Assembly: GCF_028610675.1 (NCBI RefSeq)
Contig: NZ_JAQQWS010000001.1
Location: 1,282,274 to 1,346,273, forward strand
Reading direction: 5' to 3'
Source: Alkalihalobacillus pseudalcaliphilus
GTDB taxonomy: Bacteria; Bacillota; Bacilli; Bacillales; Bacillaceae_D
DNA: 64,000 nucleotides
Part shown: in pieces, positions 34,363 through 43,057 of the stretch
Layout of the letters: every line of letters starts with the position of its first letter
Position numbering within the stretch: position 1 is the stretch's first letter
Program-made: the position numbers and the translations under genes
The notes under the pieces: model-generated
Databases searched by the model: none
What the model was told of the DNA's origin: nothing
Seen by the model: only the letters and a program-made list of their open reading frames with translations

Positions 34363-35485
34363 TGCCACCTCCTATTACTTGCTCAATTTTATAAAGATCT
34401 AAATCAATTTCGGTATCATTACCTAGTGCAAGCTGTGCTAGTTCCTTCCCTAAATATGGACCGACCGTCAAACCACTTGAACCTAATCCATTTGCAATCA
34501 TAACGTTTTTAACATGAGGGAGTCGTCCAATGACAGGTAATGCATGCGGTACTACAGGTCTAAACCCCACTTTAATTTCAACTAACTCTTCCTTTTTCAT
34601 ATCTGGTGCTAAGCTAAAAGCTTTACTAAGTATTTCATGGGCTGCACCAGCTGTCGGAATTAAATCAAATCCCTTATCATCTTCATGCGTCGTCCCAATT
34701 ACCGTTCTTCCTTGTTCAAAAGCAAGCATATATAACGTAGAAGGGGCGATCACAACTGGCCAATCTTCAGTTTCTCTTTCCTGTAGTTGCATGGTTAACA
34801 ACTGTGCTTTTTGAGGTTTCACTTGAAAATCAACATGAAGAGATCTTAAAGTTTCTTGCCCCCATGCACCTGTTGTTACAATAATTTCATCAGCTGTTAA
34901 TGTCTGCTGATTAACATTAACTTGTACATATTCCTCATTCTGTCGCGATAAGACCGCATCTCCTTCTATAAAATTTGCTCCTAACTGGATAGCTGCATTT
35001 TTTAAAGCCTGACTGAGCTTTTTCCCATCTACCTTTGCCCCACCACTAGCATACGCTGCAAATAATCTCTCTGTTAATAACGGGAACATGTGAGCAACCT
35101 GTTCAGACGATAGCTTACTCACATCTCCCATCTCAGGAGCTTGAGCTTTTCTATCTTTGGCTAAAGCAATTATCTTATCAATTTTACTTTCATCAGTATG
35201 TACATGTAACGCCCCTACCTTTTGATAGCCCACATCGTATTCGTCATGTTTGGCTAACATCTCTACTAACTTAGGGTAATAGGCGGCTCCATTTCTCGCC
35301 AAAAAATACCAAGCCTTATTTCGACGTTGGGATAACCACGGACTAATAATCCCTGCTGCTACATCTGTCGCTTTTCCCTGGTCGTTTCGATCGATCAACG
35401 TAACTTTCTCGTTCAAAGCGGCTAAATGAAAAGCTGCTGATGCTCCTAATATTCCCGCTCCAATAATGACATAATGTTTCCCCAT
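34352..35485 (-). CDS. FAD-dependent oxidoreductase (DAO / D-amino acid dehydrogenase-like)
   Basis: A 377-residue flavoprotein with the dinucleotide fold IIGAGILGASAAFHLA at 7-22 (GxGxxG), a typical Glu/Asp end of the second strand (LIDRND), and the C-terminal motif GFRPVVPHALPVIGRLP followed by ANGLGSSGLTVGP, characteristic of the DAO family (GlpO/SoxB/DadA-like oxidoreductases). These oxidise C-N or C-C bonds of amino acids. The substrate cannot be set from sequence. It is first in a coupled two-gene unit with the protein at 33826-34362. Confidence 0.85.
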   Translation of the reverse strand: MGKHYVIIGAGILGASAAFHLAALNEKVTLIDRNDQGKATDVAAGIISPWLSQRRNKAWYFLARNGAAYYPKLVEMLAKHDEYDVGYQKVGALHVHTDESKIDKIIALAKDRKAQAPEMGDVSKLSSEQVAHMFPLLTERLFAAYASGGAKVDGKKLSQALKNAAIQLGANFIEGDAVLSRQNEEYVQVNVNQQTLTADEIIVTTGAWGQETLRSLHVDFQVKPQKAQLLTMQLQERETEDWPVVIAPSTLYMLAFEQGRTVIGTTHEDDKGFDLIPTAGAAHEILSKAFSLAPDMKKEELVEIKVGFRPVVPHALPVIGRLPHVKNVMIANGLGSSGLTVGPYLGKELAQLALGNDTEIDLDLYKIEQVIGGGNAV

Positions 35486-35591
35486 CTAAAAAACACCCTT
35501 TCTTCTAATCATTATTATAATTCGTACATGTTTATAAACAAAGGCATAACGGGTAATGGTTTACAAAACAGAACAAATAACCAAGAAAAAC

Positions 35592-35745
35592 ATTCACGTG
35601 CGGTGAATCCCATAGGACGTAGTGACAGAGCTGTGCTCCACTGACGTAGCCAGTTAGCTTAGTGCCACCCCATAGGGGACGAGGAGCATGATTTTCGGTA
35701 GCGACGAGTAGTGCTCCATGTTCGCACTCTTTCATACAAAATTTT
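35592..35745 (-). repeat. Dispersed intergenic repeat, copy B
   Basis: Minus-strand copy of the family in 25190-25341. On the minus strand it starts TTTGTATGAAAGAGTGCGAA and ends near GGGATTCACCGCACGTG. It separates the FAD oxidoreductase gene from the clpE promoter, and its 5' flank is next to the -35 region of clpE. Confidence 0.75.
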
Positions 35746-35758
35746 TAAAGCAAAAAAC

Positions 35759-35832
35759 TTGAAAGTCAGAAAAGGTCAGAGTATACTATAATCAATAAAG
35801 GTCAAATATAGTCAAAGTCAAATAATTGACCT
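35759..35832 (+). promoter_or_regulatory. clpE promoter with CtsR-type operators
   Basis: TTGAAA (35759-35764), 17-bp spacer, TATACT (35782-35787). CtsR-like heptads: GTCAGAAAAGGTCAG within the promoter spacer (35765-35779), AGGTCAAATATAGTCAAAG (35799-35816), and GTCAAATAATTGACC (35818-35832). The consensus heptad is GGTCAAA in direct repeat. Multiple sites at clpE are normal for the CtsR heat-shock regulon of Firmicutes. Confidence 0.8.
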
Positions 35833-35893
35833 TCACTCATTGAATCTTTCAACTTCGATGAAACATTTACATTTATTGAAGGAGGCACAACCA

Positions 35894-38038
35894 ATGAAAT
35901 GTCAAAACTGTCAACAACATGAAGCACGTATAAATATTCGTTTACAATATAACCACGAGCAACACGAAATGAAACTATGTTCAGCCTGCTACCAAGAAAT
36001 ACAGAAGTCCAAGCAAATACCATCTGGATTTAATGGTGGATTTGACCATTCTATGGGAATGGACCATTTATTCCAATCACTACTAGGTAATCAAGGTCAG
36101 AATAACGAACAAAAGAATCAACCACAGCCCAGCCAACGAAAAGGTGGCGGTGGCTTTCTTGACCAATTTGGATACAACTTAACCGATGCAGCAAGAGCCG
36201 GTTTAATCGATCCTGTTATTGGCCGTAATGCTGAGGTCGAACGTGTAATTGAAATATTAAATCGACGCAATAAAAATAACCCCGTATTAATCGGAGAGCC
36301 CGGAGTTGGAAAAACAGCGATCATCGAAGGATTTGCCCTTAAAATCGCTGAAGGTGATGTACCAGATAAATTAAAGAAGAAAGAGGTAATCTTACTTGAT
36401 GTTGCCTCACTAGTTTCCAATACAGGAATACGCGGACAATTTGAAGAAAGAATGAAACAGCTTATTTCCGAGCTACAACAAAGAAAAAACGTCATTCTTT
36501 TTATCGATGAACTCCACCTCATTGTTGGAGCAGGTTCAGCAGAAGGCTCGATGGATGCAGGTAATATACTTAAGCCAGCTTTAGCACGAGGTGAGTTACA
36601 GCTAGTCGGTGCAACCACCTTGAAAGAGTATCGTGATATCGAAAAAGACGCTGCTTTAGAACGTCGTTTCCAACCTGTAACCGTCCTAGAACCTAATCAA
36701 GAAGAAGCGGTTAAGATTTTAAAAGGAATTCAATCTAAATATGAAGATTTCCACCAAGTCAAGTTTACCGATGAGGCCATTACCGCTTGTGTACATTTAT
36801 CATCACGTTATATCCAAGATCGTTTCTTACCAGATAAAGCGATTGACCTTTTAGATGAAGCAGGTTCTAAAAAGAACTTACAAGCAGGTATAACAAGTCA
36901 AGATGATGTGAAACAACGCTTAACAGAAATCGAAGTTGAAAAAGACCAAGCCTTACAACTCGAAAACTATGAGTTAGCTGCTAAACTTCGTGATGAAGAG
37001 GTCAAGCTTGAAAAGGAACATTCAGATTCAACTCAAACAAAACGTACTAAGGTCACAGTCGAAGATATTGAACAAATCATCGAAAAGAAAACAGGTATTC
37101 CTGTAGGTAAAATCCAAAAGAACGATGCGGCCAAAATGAAAAATCTAGCTGCTTCTTTAGCTGGGAAAGTAATTGGTCAAGAAGAAGCCGTCAATAAAGT
37201 CGCAAAAGCAATACGTCGTTCTCGAGCTGGCCTAAAAGCCAAACATCGCCCAATCGGTTCCTTCCTATTCGTCGGACCAACTGGTGTCGGTAAAACTGAG
37301 CTCACCAAGACATTAGCCGCTGAATTATTTGGTTCAAAAGAGGCAATGGTTCGATTGGATATGAGTGAATACATGGAGAAGCATTCTGTTTCTAAATTAA
37401 TCGGTTCTCCCCCAGGGTATATCGGACATGATGAAGCTGGTCAGTTAACGGAAAAAGTGCGTAGAAAACCATATTCCATCATTTTATTAGATGAGATTGA
37501 AAAAGCACATCCAGATGTACAGCACATGTTTTTACAAATCTTAGAAGATGGACACTTAACGGATAGTCAAGGTCGTAAGGTAAGCTTCAAAGACACGGTT
37601 ATTATAATGACAAGTAATGCAGGCGTTGCTACTAAAAAAGTAGAAGTAGGTTTTGAAAAAGGGAATGGAGCGATGAAAGAGGCTTCTGTACTAGATTCAT
37701 TATCAAGCTTCTTTAAACCTGAATTCCTTAACCGTTTTGATAATATCATTGAATTTAAACATCTCGAAAAAGAGCATTTGATTGAAATTGTAGAGTTAAT
37801 GATAAACGAATTAAGACATTCAATGGCGTCGAAAAATGTAAATCTCGAGGTTAGCCAGTCCGCTAAAGAAAAGCTAGCGGTGCTAGGTTACCACAAAGCG
37901 TTTGGTGCTAGGCCACTTCGTCGGACTATTCAAGAACATCTCGAAGACAAAATAACCGATATCATTTTAGATGAAGAACAAGTTCAATCCATTAAAGTGG
38001 ACATGGAGAATGACTCAATCATTGTAAAGTTTAACTAG
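35894..38038 (+). CDS. clpE: ATP-dependent Clp protease ATP-binding subunit ClpE
   Basis: A 714-residue HSP100 unfoldase. ATG 35894 follows GGAGG; the longer frame from 35840 has none. The N-terminal zinc finger typical of ClpE is MKCQNCQQ...CSACYQ (Cys at 3, 6, 29, 32). AAA-1 has GEPGVGKT near 137, and AAA-2 has GPTGVGKT near 459, with a UVR-type helix between (LAAKLRDEEV). ClpE delivers aggregated or heat-damaged proteins to ClpP in low-GC Gram-positives. The CtsR-type sites upstream match its known heat-shock control. It is a single gene. Confidence 0.96.
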   Translation: MKCQNCQQHEARINIRLQYNHEQHEMKLCSACYQEIQKSKQIPSGFNGGFDHSMGMDHLFQSLLGNQGQNNEQKNQPQPSQRKGGGGFLDQFGYNLTDAARAGLIDPVIGRNAEVERVIEILNRRNKNNPVLIGEPGVGKTAIIEGFALKIAEGDVPDKLKKKEVILLDVASLVSNTGIRGQFEERMKQLISELQQRKNVILFIDELHLIVGAGSAEGSMDAGNILKPALARGELQLVGATTLKEYRDIEKDAALERRFQPVTVLEPNQEEAVKILKGIQSKYEDFHQVKFTDEAITACVHLSSRYIQDRFLPDKAIDLLDEAGSKKNLQAGITSQDDVKQRLTEIEVEKDQALQLENYELAAKLRDEEVKLEKEHSDSTQTKRTKVTVEDIEQIIEKKTGIPVGKIQKNDAAKMKNLAASLAGKVIGQEEAVNKVAKAIRRSRAGLKAKHRPIGSFLFVGPTGVGKTELTKTLAAELFGSKEAMVRLDMSEYMEKHSVSKLIGSPPGYIGHDEAGQLTEKVRRKPYSIILLDEIEKAHPDVQHMFLQILEDGHLTDSQGRKVSFKDTVIIMTSNAGVATKKVEVGFEKGNGAMKEASVLDSLSSFFKPEFLNRFDNIIEFKHLEKEHLIEIVELMINELRHSMASKNVNLEVSQSAKEKLAVLGYHKAFGARPLRRTIQEHLEDKITDIILDEEQVQSIKVDMENDSIIVKFN

Positions 38039-38044
38039 TTTATG

Positions 38045-38087
38045 TCATACAAAAGAGGCAGCCTAAGGGCTGCCTCTTTTGTATGAC
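38045..38087 (+). terminator. Terminator after clpE, 19-20-bp stem
   Basis: GTCATACAAAAGAGGCAGCC, loop TAAG, and its exact complement ending GTATGAC. It starts seven bases after the clpE stop; the stem end overlaps the flank of the dispersed repeat copy C. Confidence 0.8.
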
Positions 38088-38234
38088 AGTTGGTGCGAAC
38101 ATAGTGCGCTGCTCGTCGCTACAGAAATATTCGCTCCGCGTCCTGCGGGGTGTCGCTGAGCTAATCGGCTATGCCAGCGGATCTCAGCCCGTCACTACGT
38201 CCCATGGAGTCTCCGCATAATTCGCCCGCTTGGG
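38088..38234 (+). repeat. Dispersed intergenic repeat, copy C
   Basis: GTTGGTGCGAACATAG then CGCTACAGAAATATTCG, GCGTCCTGCGGGGTG, the hairpin CGGCTATGCCAGCGG, and GGAGTCTCCGCATAATTC. It directly abuts the clpE terminator. The following 38235-38455 holds no gene. Confidence 0.8.
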
Positions 38235-38455
38235 TTAGTCTAAAATTTCAAGTTCAAAAAACATTCTTAGGATAATCATTAGTATGAAAAGCACAAAACC
38301 AAAATGAAAGAAAGACCACTAATCAAAAAAGCCAAAATCAGCTTAGATAAATGCCTGTTGTTAATGGTTGTAATTACGGGTTTGTTTTTGATATCAAATT
38401 GACTGTCTTATTCACTCAGGCTATATTGAGTGCTCTTTTTCAGCTTCATTTCTGT

Positions 38456-38560
38456 GTATTTTCATTTGCTCCACATTGAGGGGCTGCTTTTACCTCTTCA
38501 TTACCGCGTATTTTCATTTACTCCGCTTTGGCGGCTAGTTTCACCTCTTTACCACCCCAT
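38456..38560. repeat. T/C-rich tandem repeat, two units of about 52 bp
   Basis: GTATTTTCATTTGCTCCACA at 38456 recurs as GTATTTTCATTTACTCCGCT at 38508. Both units continue into a T-rich and C-rich tract ending near CCTCTT, ACCACC. Downstream of clpE and upstream of the lipoprotein 3' end. Confidence 0.55.
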
Positions 38561-38618
38561 GACTATTATGAATGTCGGCAGCAAAGAGGTATCTGATTCC
38601 AGATATAAAAATGGCTTA

Positions 38619-39647
38619 TCAAATGTTCACCATTATTTCAACAAATTTTTCTCCATTTAATTCTTCCACAAGTTCTCCTTCTAGATTCGCACCGTCCTCT
38701 CCATATATGTCAAGAATATGGTCCCTCTGATATAATTCAGGTGCAAATTGAATTTTTACATTTACTTCAGCTGAATCATCAATATCCTCTGGATACAAAA
38801 TTCTTAAAGCAAAAGATCCGTCCGAATTGACGAAAGATGAATCTGAATAACCGATTGTCACATAATCAGTAATCTCCAAATTAGCTTTCACTTCTGCCCC
38901 ATCCGCCAAATTAGAACGCCCGGTTATATAATAATATTTACTATCATGCTCAACTTGAATATTATCCAACCAAACATCAACATCTCCTTGGTCATTCGGA
39001 TAATTCATGACTGGCTCTTCTGATTCAAGTACAACAAACTCTCCTTCGATTGGTTCATGCGACACCAGAACCTGAGCCATATATTCAAGCACCTGTGCGC
39101 TCTCATAGTCTATACGAGTATAAGGTCCTGTTATTTGGCCTAAATCTTCTCCATAATGCTGATACACTTCATCAGGCTGTGTAGCAGTCGATTTAAAAGT
39201 GGCAGAAATAGCAATTTCAGTATCATATTTTTGCGGATGCTTTAATTCTGTCGAAAAGCTACCATCCTCTTCTACGTCTAACCATACTCCATAATTAATA
39301 AACGTATAATCTAGCGAATCAGGCTGTACCCAGACCTTTGTTCCAGGTATGAGATTGGACTTCCCCTCTACTTCATAATGCTCTTCAAATTCCTCTACCT
39401 TTATTTCTAACCTTACTTCTAAATCCCCTTGATCATCCGGAGCGTCACCTGCACCAAGAGCCGTTACATCAACAGACTTTCTCTCTGTTCCCTTTGTTTC
39501 TTCTGACTCTTCTTCGTTATTGTCTGTAATAACAGGTTCATCTGTTTCTGCTTCCACTTCTTCACTTGATGTTGTACCACCATTATTACAAGCAACAATA
39601 AATAAAAGTGAACTTGTAACCAGAACATACAATAGCCATTTTTTCAA
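38619..39647 (-). CDS. Acidic lipoprotein with two tandem homologous domains
   Basis: A 342-residue lipoprotein starting at TTG 39647. The signal is MKKWLLYVLVTSSLLFIVAC, lipobox IVAC, then a Glu/Asp/Thr-rich linker of about 45 residues. Two domains of about 130 residues are homologous: the first with DDQGDLEVRLEI, GKSNLIPGTKVWV, and EVYQHYGEDLGQITGPY; the second with NDQGDVDVWLDN, GRSNLADGAEVKANL, and DHILDIYGEDGANLEG. The duplicated unit, with a repeating N-L-x-x-G turn and a Y-G-E-D-x-x-x-L end, is a beta-sandwich-like pattern of unknown function. It is strongly acidic, fitting an alkaliphile or halophile surface protein. Confidence 0.75.
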   Translation of the reverse strand: MKKWLLYVLVTSSLLFIVACNNGGTTSSEEVEAETDEPVITDNNEEESEETKGTERKSVDVTALGAGDAPDDQGDLEVRLEIKVEEFEEHYEVEGKSNLIPGTKVWVQPDSLDYTFINYGVWLDVEEDGSFSTELKHPQKYDTEIAISATFKSTATQPDEVYQHYGEDLGQITGPYTRIDYESAQVLEYMAQVLVSHEPIEGEFVVLESEEPVMNYPNDQGDVDVWLDNIQVEHDSKYYYITGRSNLADGAEVKANLEITDYVTIGYSDSSFVNSDGSFALRILYPEDIDDSAEVNVKIQFAPELYQRDHILDIYGEDGANLEGELVEELNGEKFVEIMVNI

Positions 39648-39846
39648 TTTTCACTCTTCCCTTTCTAGTTTTTCTCAATTATTAAGTATCCATGTAATTA
39701 CTACCCTTTTCAATAAGGAAAAAAACCTATTTATTACCATTTTTTAGAAATGATTACTATAAAGAGGGAAGACACAAGTAGGTTTATAGCATTTTAGACC
39801 AAAAGGACCATAACTAATCTCTCGCACACAAAAAACCAAAACAAAA

Positions 39847-39876
39847 AATACCCGCCTTATCAATAAGACGAGTATT
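39847..39876 (-). terminator. Terminator of the sigY operon
   Basis: On the minus strand AATACTCGTCTTAT, loop TG, AAGGCGGGTATT, followed by a T-run. It lies just after the yxlG stop. Confidence 0.8.
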
Positions 39877-39880
39877 TTTA

Positions 39881-40654
39881 TTATATTTTTGACCAAGATC
39901 TCATTTTCTTTGTAGCTATATACAATAAACATCCAGTGAGTAGGAGAGTCGTAATAAGTGACATCCAAAGCTCCCCACTTGATGATCGTACTAGAATTTG
40001 ACCAGCCTCCGCTTGTAATTGGGTTGGGCTCCATTTCATAAAAGCGGGGATAAGCATGTCTGCCAAAGCTAAAATTGCGACAATACAAATGGTGAGTCCG
40101 GCAATCCCTGCCCCGTTTCTTAAGAATGTGCTTATACATAACGTTAAGGCAATAAGAAAGCCAATCCACAAAAGATAAATAAGTGTACTATATACGAGCT
40201 TTTCTAGCGTAACAGTACCGAATAATTGTACAGTATAATACCATGTCAAAAAGTAACTAAGTCCAAAACTAACACCAAATAATATAAGCAAACTCATCCA
40301 TTTACTTAAAATATAGTGAACAAACGAAACGGGTCTAACTAGAACAAATACAATCGAACCGTTATTTCTCTCATGAGCAATGGAGTTCATCGAAGCTAGC
40401 ACAAAAAGTAACGTACCTAGTAGAGCAAATTGTGACAAGGTGCCGATTAACACTTCTGATGCGTACGGTGTTGGAATATCAATAACCGCTCCTTCTGGCA
40501 ATCCACCTGCGGCTTCTAATAATTGAGGCAAATAATACATACTTAACGGTTGCGAGATACCCAAAATACATAAGGCAATGGGTAACCATATCCATTTCCC
40601 GTTTCTTAAACTTTCCGTCCATTCTTTTTTTACCAATATAGCTATGGCATTCAT
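39881..40654 (-). CDS. yxlG: ABC transporter permease (YxlG)
   Basis: A 257-residue permease with six predicted membrane helices (segments near 20-40, 73-93, 107-130, 140-165, 178-200 and 228-250). It is an ABC-2 type protein without an obvious extracytoplasmic domain. The order and strand after yxlF, and the four-base overlap with it, match the sigY-yxlCDEFG operon of B. subtilis, where yxlFG encode a transporter of unknown substrate controlled with SigY. The terminator at 39847 ends the operon. Confidence 0.8.
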   Translation of the reverse strand: MNAIAILVKKEWTESLRNGKWIWLPIALCILGISQPLSMYYLPQLLEAAGGLPEGAVIDIPTPYASEVLIGTLSQFALLGTLLFVLASMNSIAHERNNGSIVFVLVRPVSFVHYILSKWMSLLILFGVSFGLSYFLTWYYTVQLFGTVTLEKLVYSTLIYLLWIGFLIALTLCISTFLRNGAGIAGLTICIVAILALADMLIPAFMKWSPTQLQAEAGQILVRSSSGELWMSLITTLLLTGCLLYIATKKMRSWSKI

Positions 40655-41562
40655 TTTTGTAACACCTCCAAATACGCCTGTTCTAACGTAACAGGATTGG
40701 CATTAAAATATTCCACATCCATCCCCTTTTCAAGTAGTCTTCTCCAGCAAAGATTAGCATCATATCCTTTCTCCACTTGTAAGAGAACTTCATTATCCGC
40801 TACTTCTTTTACATGTAGAATGCCTTCACCTGTCTGAAACACATTCTTTAAGGTTGTTTTCGTTTTAATTTGGATTGTCAGTTCTTCCATACTTGAGCGG
40901 AGCTGTTCAAGCTCTCCATTCCATTTTAATTCACCTTTTTTTAAGATCAGCACTTGATCACATACCTGCTCAGCATCATGGAGAATATGAGTCGAAAACA
41001 AAACCGTCATTTTCTTTTTCATTTCACGAATTAATTCAAGTACTTCTCTCCGTCCGGTTGGGTCAAGAGCGGATACAGGCTCATCTAATATTAATAATTC
41101 TGGCTCGTGTAAAATAGCTTGTGCAAGGCCTAAACGCTGCTTCATTCCACCAGAAAAACCAGCGATTTTCTTTTTTCTTACATCCTTAAGTCCTACAAAT
41201 TTCAATACTTCCTCTAAACGTGCTTCTCTGTTGGCTTTTGGTAGCTCTGAAAGCTGGCCACATATATTCAAAAATTCCTCTGCCGTCATCCAACCAAATA
41301 ATTGTGGTTGCTGAGGCAAAAAACCAATCGACTTCCGAAAATCATTCTGTTTATTGTGGAAATGAATCGTTCCTTGGCTTTCGTCCAGTAATCCAGCTAA
41401 CATGTGTAAAGTTGTCGTTTTCCCCGCTCCATTGGGTCCAAGTAGTGCGATACATGTACCATGCTGAATTTTAAAAGAAACATCTTTTACCGCCCAATCG
41501 CCTTGATATCTTTTCGATAATTGATCGACATTTACGAGTACCTCCCTCTCCCCACTTTGCAT
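40651..41562 (-). CDS. yxlF: ABC transporter ATP-binding protein (YxlF)
   Basis: A 303-residue ATPase. Walker A GPNGAGKTTT at 42-51, signature FSGGMKQR near 139-146, Walker B LLILDEP near 158, and the H-loop STHILHD near 190. The 80-residue C-terminal tail is typical of the multidrug/antimicrobial-export class. Its ATG overlaps the yxlE stop (TAATG), and its stop overlaps the yxlG start. Homology with B. subtilis YxlF rests on synteny as well as the fold. Confidence 0.85.
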   Translation of the reverse strand: MQSGEREVLVNVDQLSKRYQGDWAVKDVSFKIQHGTCIALLGPNGAGKTTTLHMLAGLLDESQGTIHFHNKQNDFRKSIGFLPQQPQLFGWMTAEEFLNICGQLSELPKANREARLEEVLKFVGLKDVRKKKIAGFSGGMKQRLGLAQAILHEPELLILDEPVSALDPTGRREVLELIREMKKKMTVLFSTHILHDAEQVCDQVLILKKGELKWNGELEQLRSSMEELTIQIKTKTTLKNVFQTGEGILHVKEVADNEVLLQVEKGYDANLCWRRLLEKGMDVEYFNANPVTLEQAYLEVLQK

Positions 41563-41762
41563 TAGTCATTCCTCCTACCAAAAACAAAGTATAGGATTGG
41601 ACCAATGATATTAATGAAAATAATCACCAGTACCCATACCCACTTCGGACCATTTGTTGCTTCACTTCTGAAACAATTCACTAAAGCAAATGTCATTAAA
41701 ATCAATTGTAAAATAATAATCGGTGTAATTAACCCCCAGTTAAGCTCTTGTAAAATATCCAT
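41562..41762 (-). CDS. yxlE: Small membrane protein with PLDc_N domain (YxlE)
   Basis: A 66-residue two-helix protein of the PLDc_N type: LNWGLITPIIILQLILMTFA then WVLVIIFINIIGPILYFVFG with the conserved N-I-x-G-P-I-x-Y/F motif and basic GRR end. In B. subtilis YxlE helps hold SigY inactive at the membrane with YxlC-YxlE. Here it has the same position between yxlD and yxlF. Confidence 0.85.
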   Translation of the reverse strand: MDILQELNWGLITPIIILQLILMTFALVNCFRSEATNGPKWVWVLVIIFINIIGPILYFVFGRRND

Positions 41763-41765
41763 TTC

Positions 41766-42011
41766 TTACTCCTCCATCCTTTTGATTTGTCTTCTTTTGG
41801 ATATATATATAAACAATAAATAAAATAGTGTTGGGGTCGGTGCTTGAATCAGACCCCATAGCCCCCAAAACCATGGATATTTATTTCTTTTTTTCGCATC
41901 AATAAACAGTAAAATGCTTTGTGTCAACAAAATCGCAGCAATGAATGGAATAAGCACATACAAATTCATTTCCGTTGCTATCGTCCTATTTAATTCATTG
42001 AGTTGATTCAT
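41766..42011 (-). CDS. yxlD: Small membrane protein YxlD
   Basis: An 81-residue protein with two hydrophobic stretches. The ATG at 42011 overlaps the yxlC stop (ATGA); AAGGA lies ten bases upstream. It ends in Arg/Lys/Glu (KRRQIKRMEE). The annotation comes from position in the sigY operon: sequence similarity is not decisive because the protein is small. Role unknown. Confidence 0.7.
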   Translation of the reverse strand: MNQLNELNRTIATEMNLYVLIPFIAAILLTQSILLFIDAKKRNKYPWFWGLWGLIQAPTPTLFYLLFIYISKRRQIKRMEE

Positions 42012-42334
42012 TCGACCCACTGTCCTTCCTTGCCTTTTTCCTTCTTAAATAGATAAAAAACAATAACGACTGCCATGAAGAAAACAAGTGCTTGAATGAC
42101 TAAAAACAGCTTTTGCGATTGGAGAAATAAGATACTAATAGTGCTTAGTAGGACAACAGCCGTTAACAGAAACAACAACAACTCCTTAACAAGCCTTTTT
42201 CTTTTCTCTTTCACAAAAAGTTGAACTTGCTGACTAGCTTCAAAACGACTAGTAGTTACATCTTGACTTAGATCATCTACTTTTTGCCAATCCCTTTGTA
42301 GTTGTTGAATGACTTTTTCATCTTCCCTCTTCAT
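42008..42334 (-). CDS. yxlC: Anti-SigY factor YxlC
   Basis: A 108-residue protein with an N-terminal cytoplasmic part of about 50 residues, then two membrane helices (ELLLFLLTAVVLLSTISILF and FLVIQALVFFMAVVIVFYLF) and a short charged C-terminus. GGAGGGA precedes ATG 42334, which overlaps the end of sigY by 17 bp. In B. subtilis YxlC is the negative regulator of SigY. The size, topology and location agree with that. Confidence 0.8.
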   Translation of the reverse strand: MKREDEKVIQQLQRDWQKVDDLSQDVTTSRFEASQQVQLFVKEKRKRLVKELLLFLLTAVVLLSTISILFLQSQKLFLVIQALVFFMAVVIVFYLFKKEKGKEGQWVE

Positions 42335-42869
42335 CTTGCTCCCTCCAATCCTTCCTTAATTTTGTTAAGCCATGATGTACCCTTGATTTAACGGTTCCCT
42401 CTTTAATTTGTAAAAGCTTCGCAATCTCATCGTACTGATAACCATAATAATGCTTGAGCAAAATCGGTACCTTAAATTGTGGTTCAAGTTCATTAAATTC
42501 AATAAAATGCTCACTCCAGCTCACACCGTGTTTATCCGCATTCCAATTTAATTGTCTAGAAATTAACTCTTTCATTTGTTTCATTTTCTTCTTTTCCTTG
42601 GCTTGCTTTCTTTTCAAATCAAGATATAACCTTGAAGCAATGGAAATCAACCATGTTGAGAACAAGCTATCACCTTTAAATGTTGTTAGTTTCAAATAAG
42701 CCTTCAACATCGTTTCTTGGGCTAAATCTTGGCTCACATCCTCCTGGACGGTTAGTTTGAGCAAATATTTATATAAAAAAGGGAAGTGCCTCTGATAAAG
42801 CCTTGTAAATGCTTCATCATTTCCTTTTAATACGGCTACTATTATTTGTTCATCTGATAACTCACTCAT
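42318..42869 (-). CDS. sigY: ECF RNA polymerase sigma factor SigY
   Basis: A 183-residue sigma-70 family ECF factor. ATG 42869 follows GGGAGG; the frame from 42896 has no site. Region 2 includes DAFTRLYQRHFPFLYKYL and DLAQETMLKAY; region 4 has the helix-turn-helix YDEIAKLLQIKEGTVKSRVHHG (here two parts). Synteny with the yxlC-yxlG block identifies it as SigY. A SigY-type promoter lies just upstream, consistent with autoregulation known for this factor. Confidence 0.9.
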   Translation of the reverse strand: MSELSDEQIIVAVLKGNDEAFTRLYQRHFPFLYKYLLKLTVQEDVSQDLAQETMLKAYLKLTTFKGDSLFSTWLISIASRLYLDLKRKQAKEKKKMKQMKELISRQLNWNADKHGVSWSEHFIEFNELEPQFKVPILLKHYYGYQYDEIAKLLQIKEGTVKSRVHHGLTKLRKDWREQDEEGR

Positions 42870-42902
42870 AAGACACCTCCCTTTTTTAGCTTTCAACTAT
42901 AT

Positions 42903-42928
42903 GACGTAAGAAGTTTAGAATTCGTTCA
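42903..42928 (-). promoter_or_regulatory. SigY-type autoregulatory promoter
   Basis: On the minus strand TGAACG (42928-42923), 16-bp spacer, CGTC (42906-42903). The B. subtilis SigY promoter reported in the literature is built from TGAACG and CGTC. It lies about 35 bp upstream of the sigY start. The gene order and this motif support each other. Confidence 0.75.
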
Positions 42929-43057
42929 AAATAAAAAAATTAATCCATTAATTAACTTGCAATTCCGAATAAAACCACAGCTATTGCTTGTCCACACAAA
43001 ACATGTAACACTAGAAAATACATTTGTATTTATCAACTAGACAAAGGAGAAACAATC

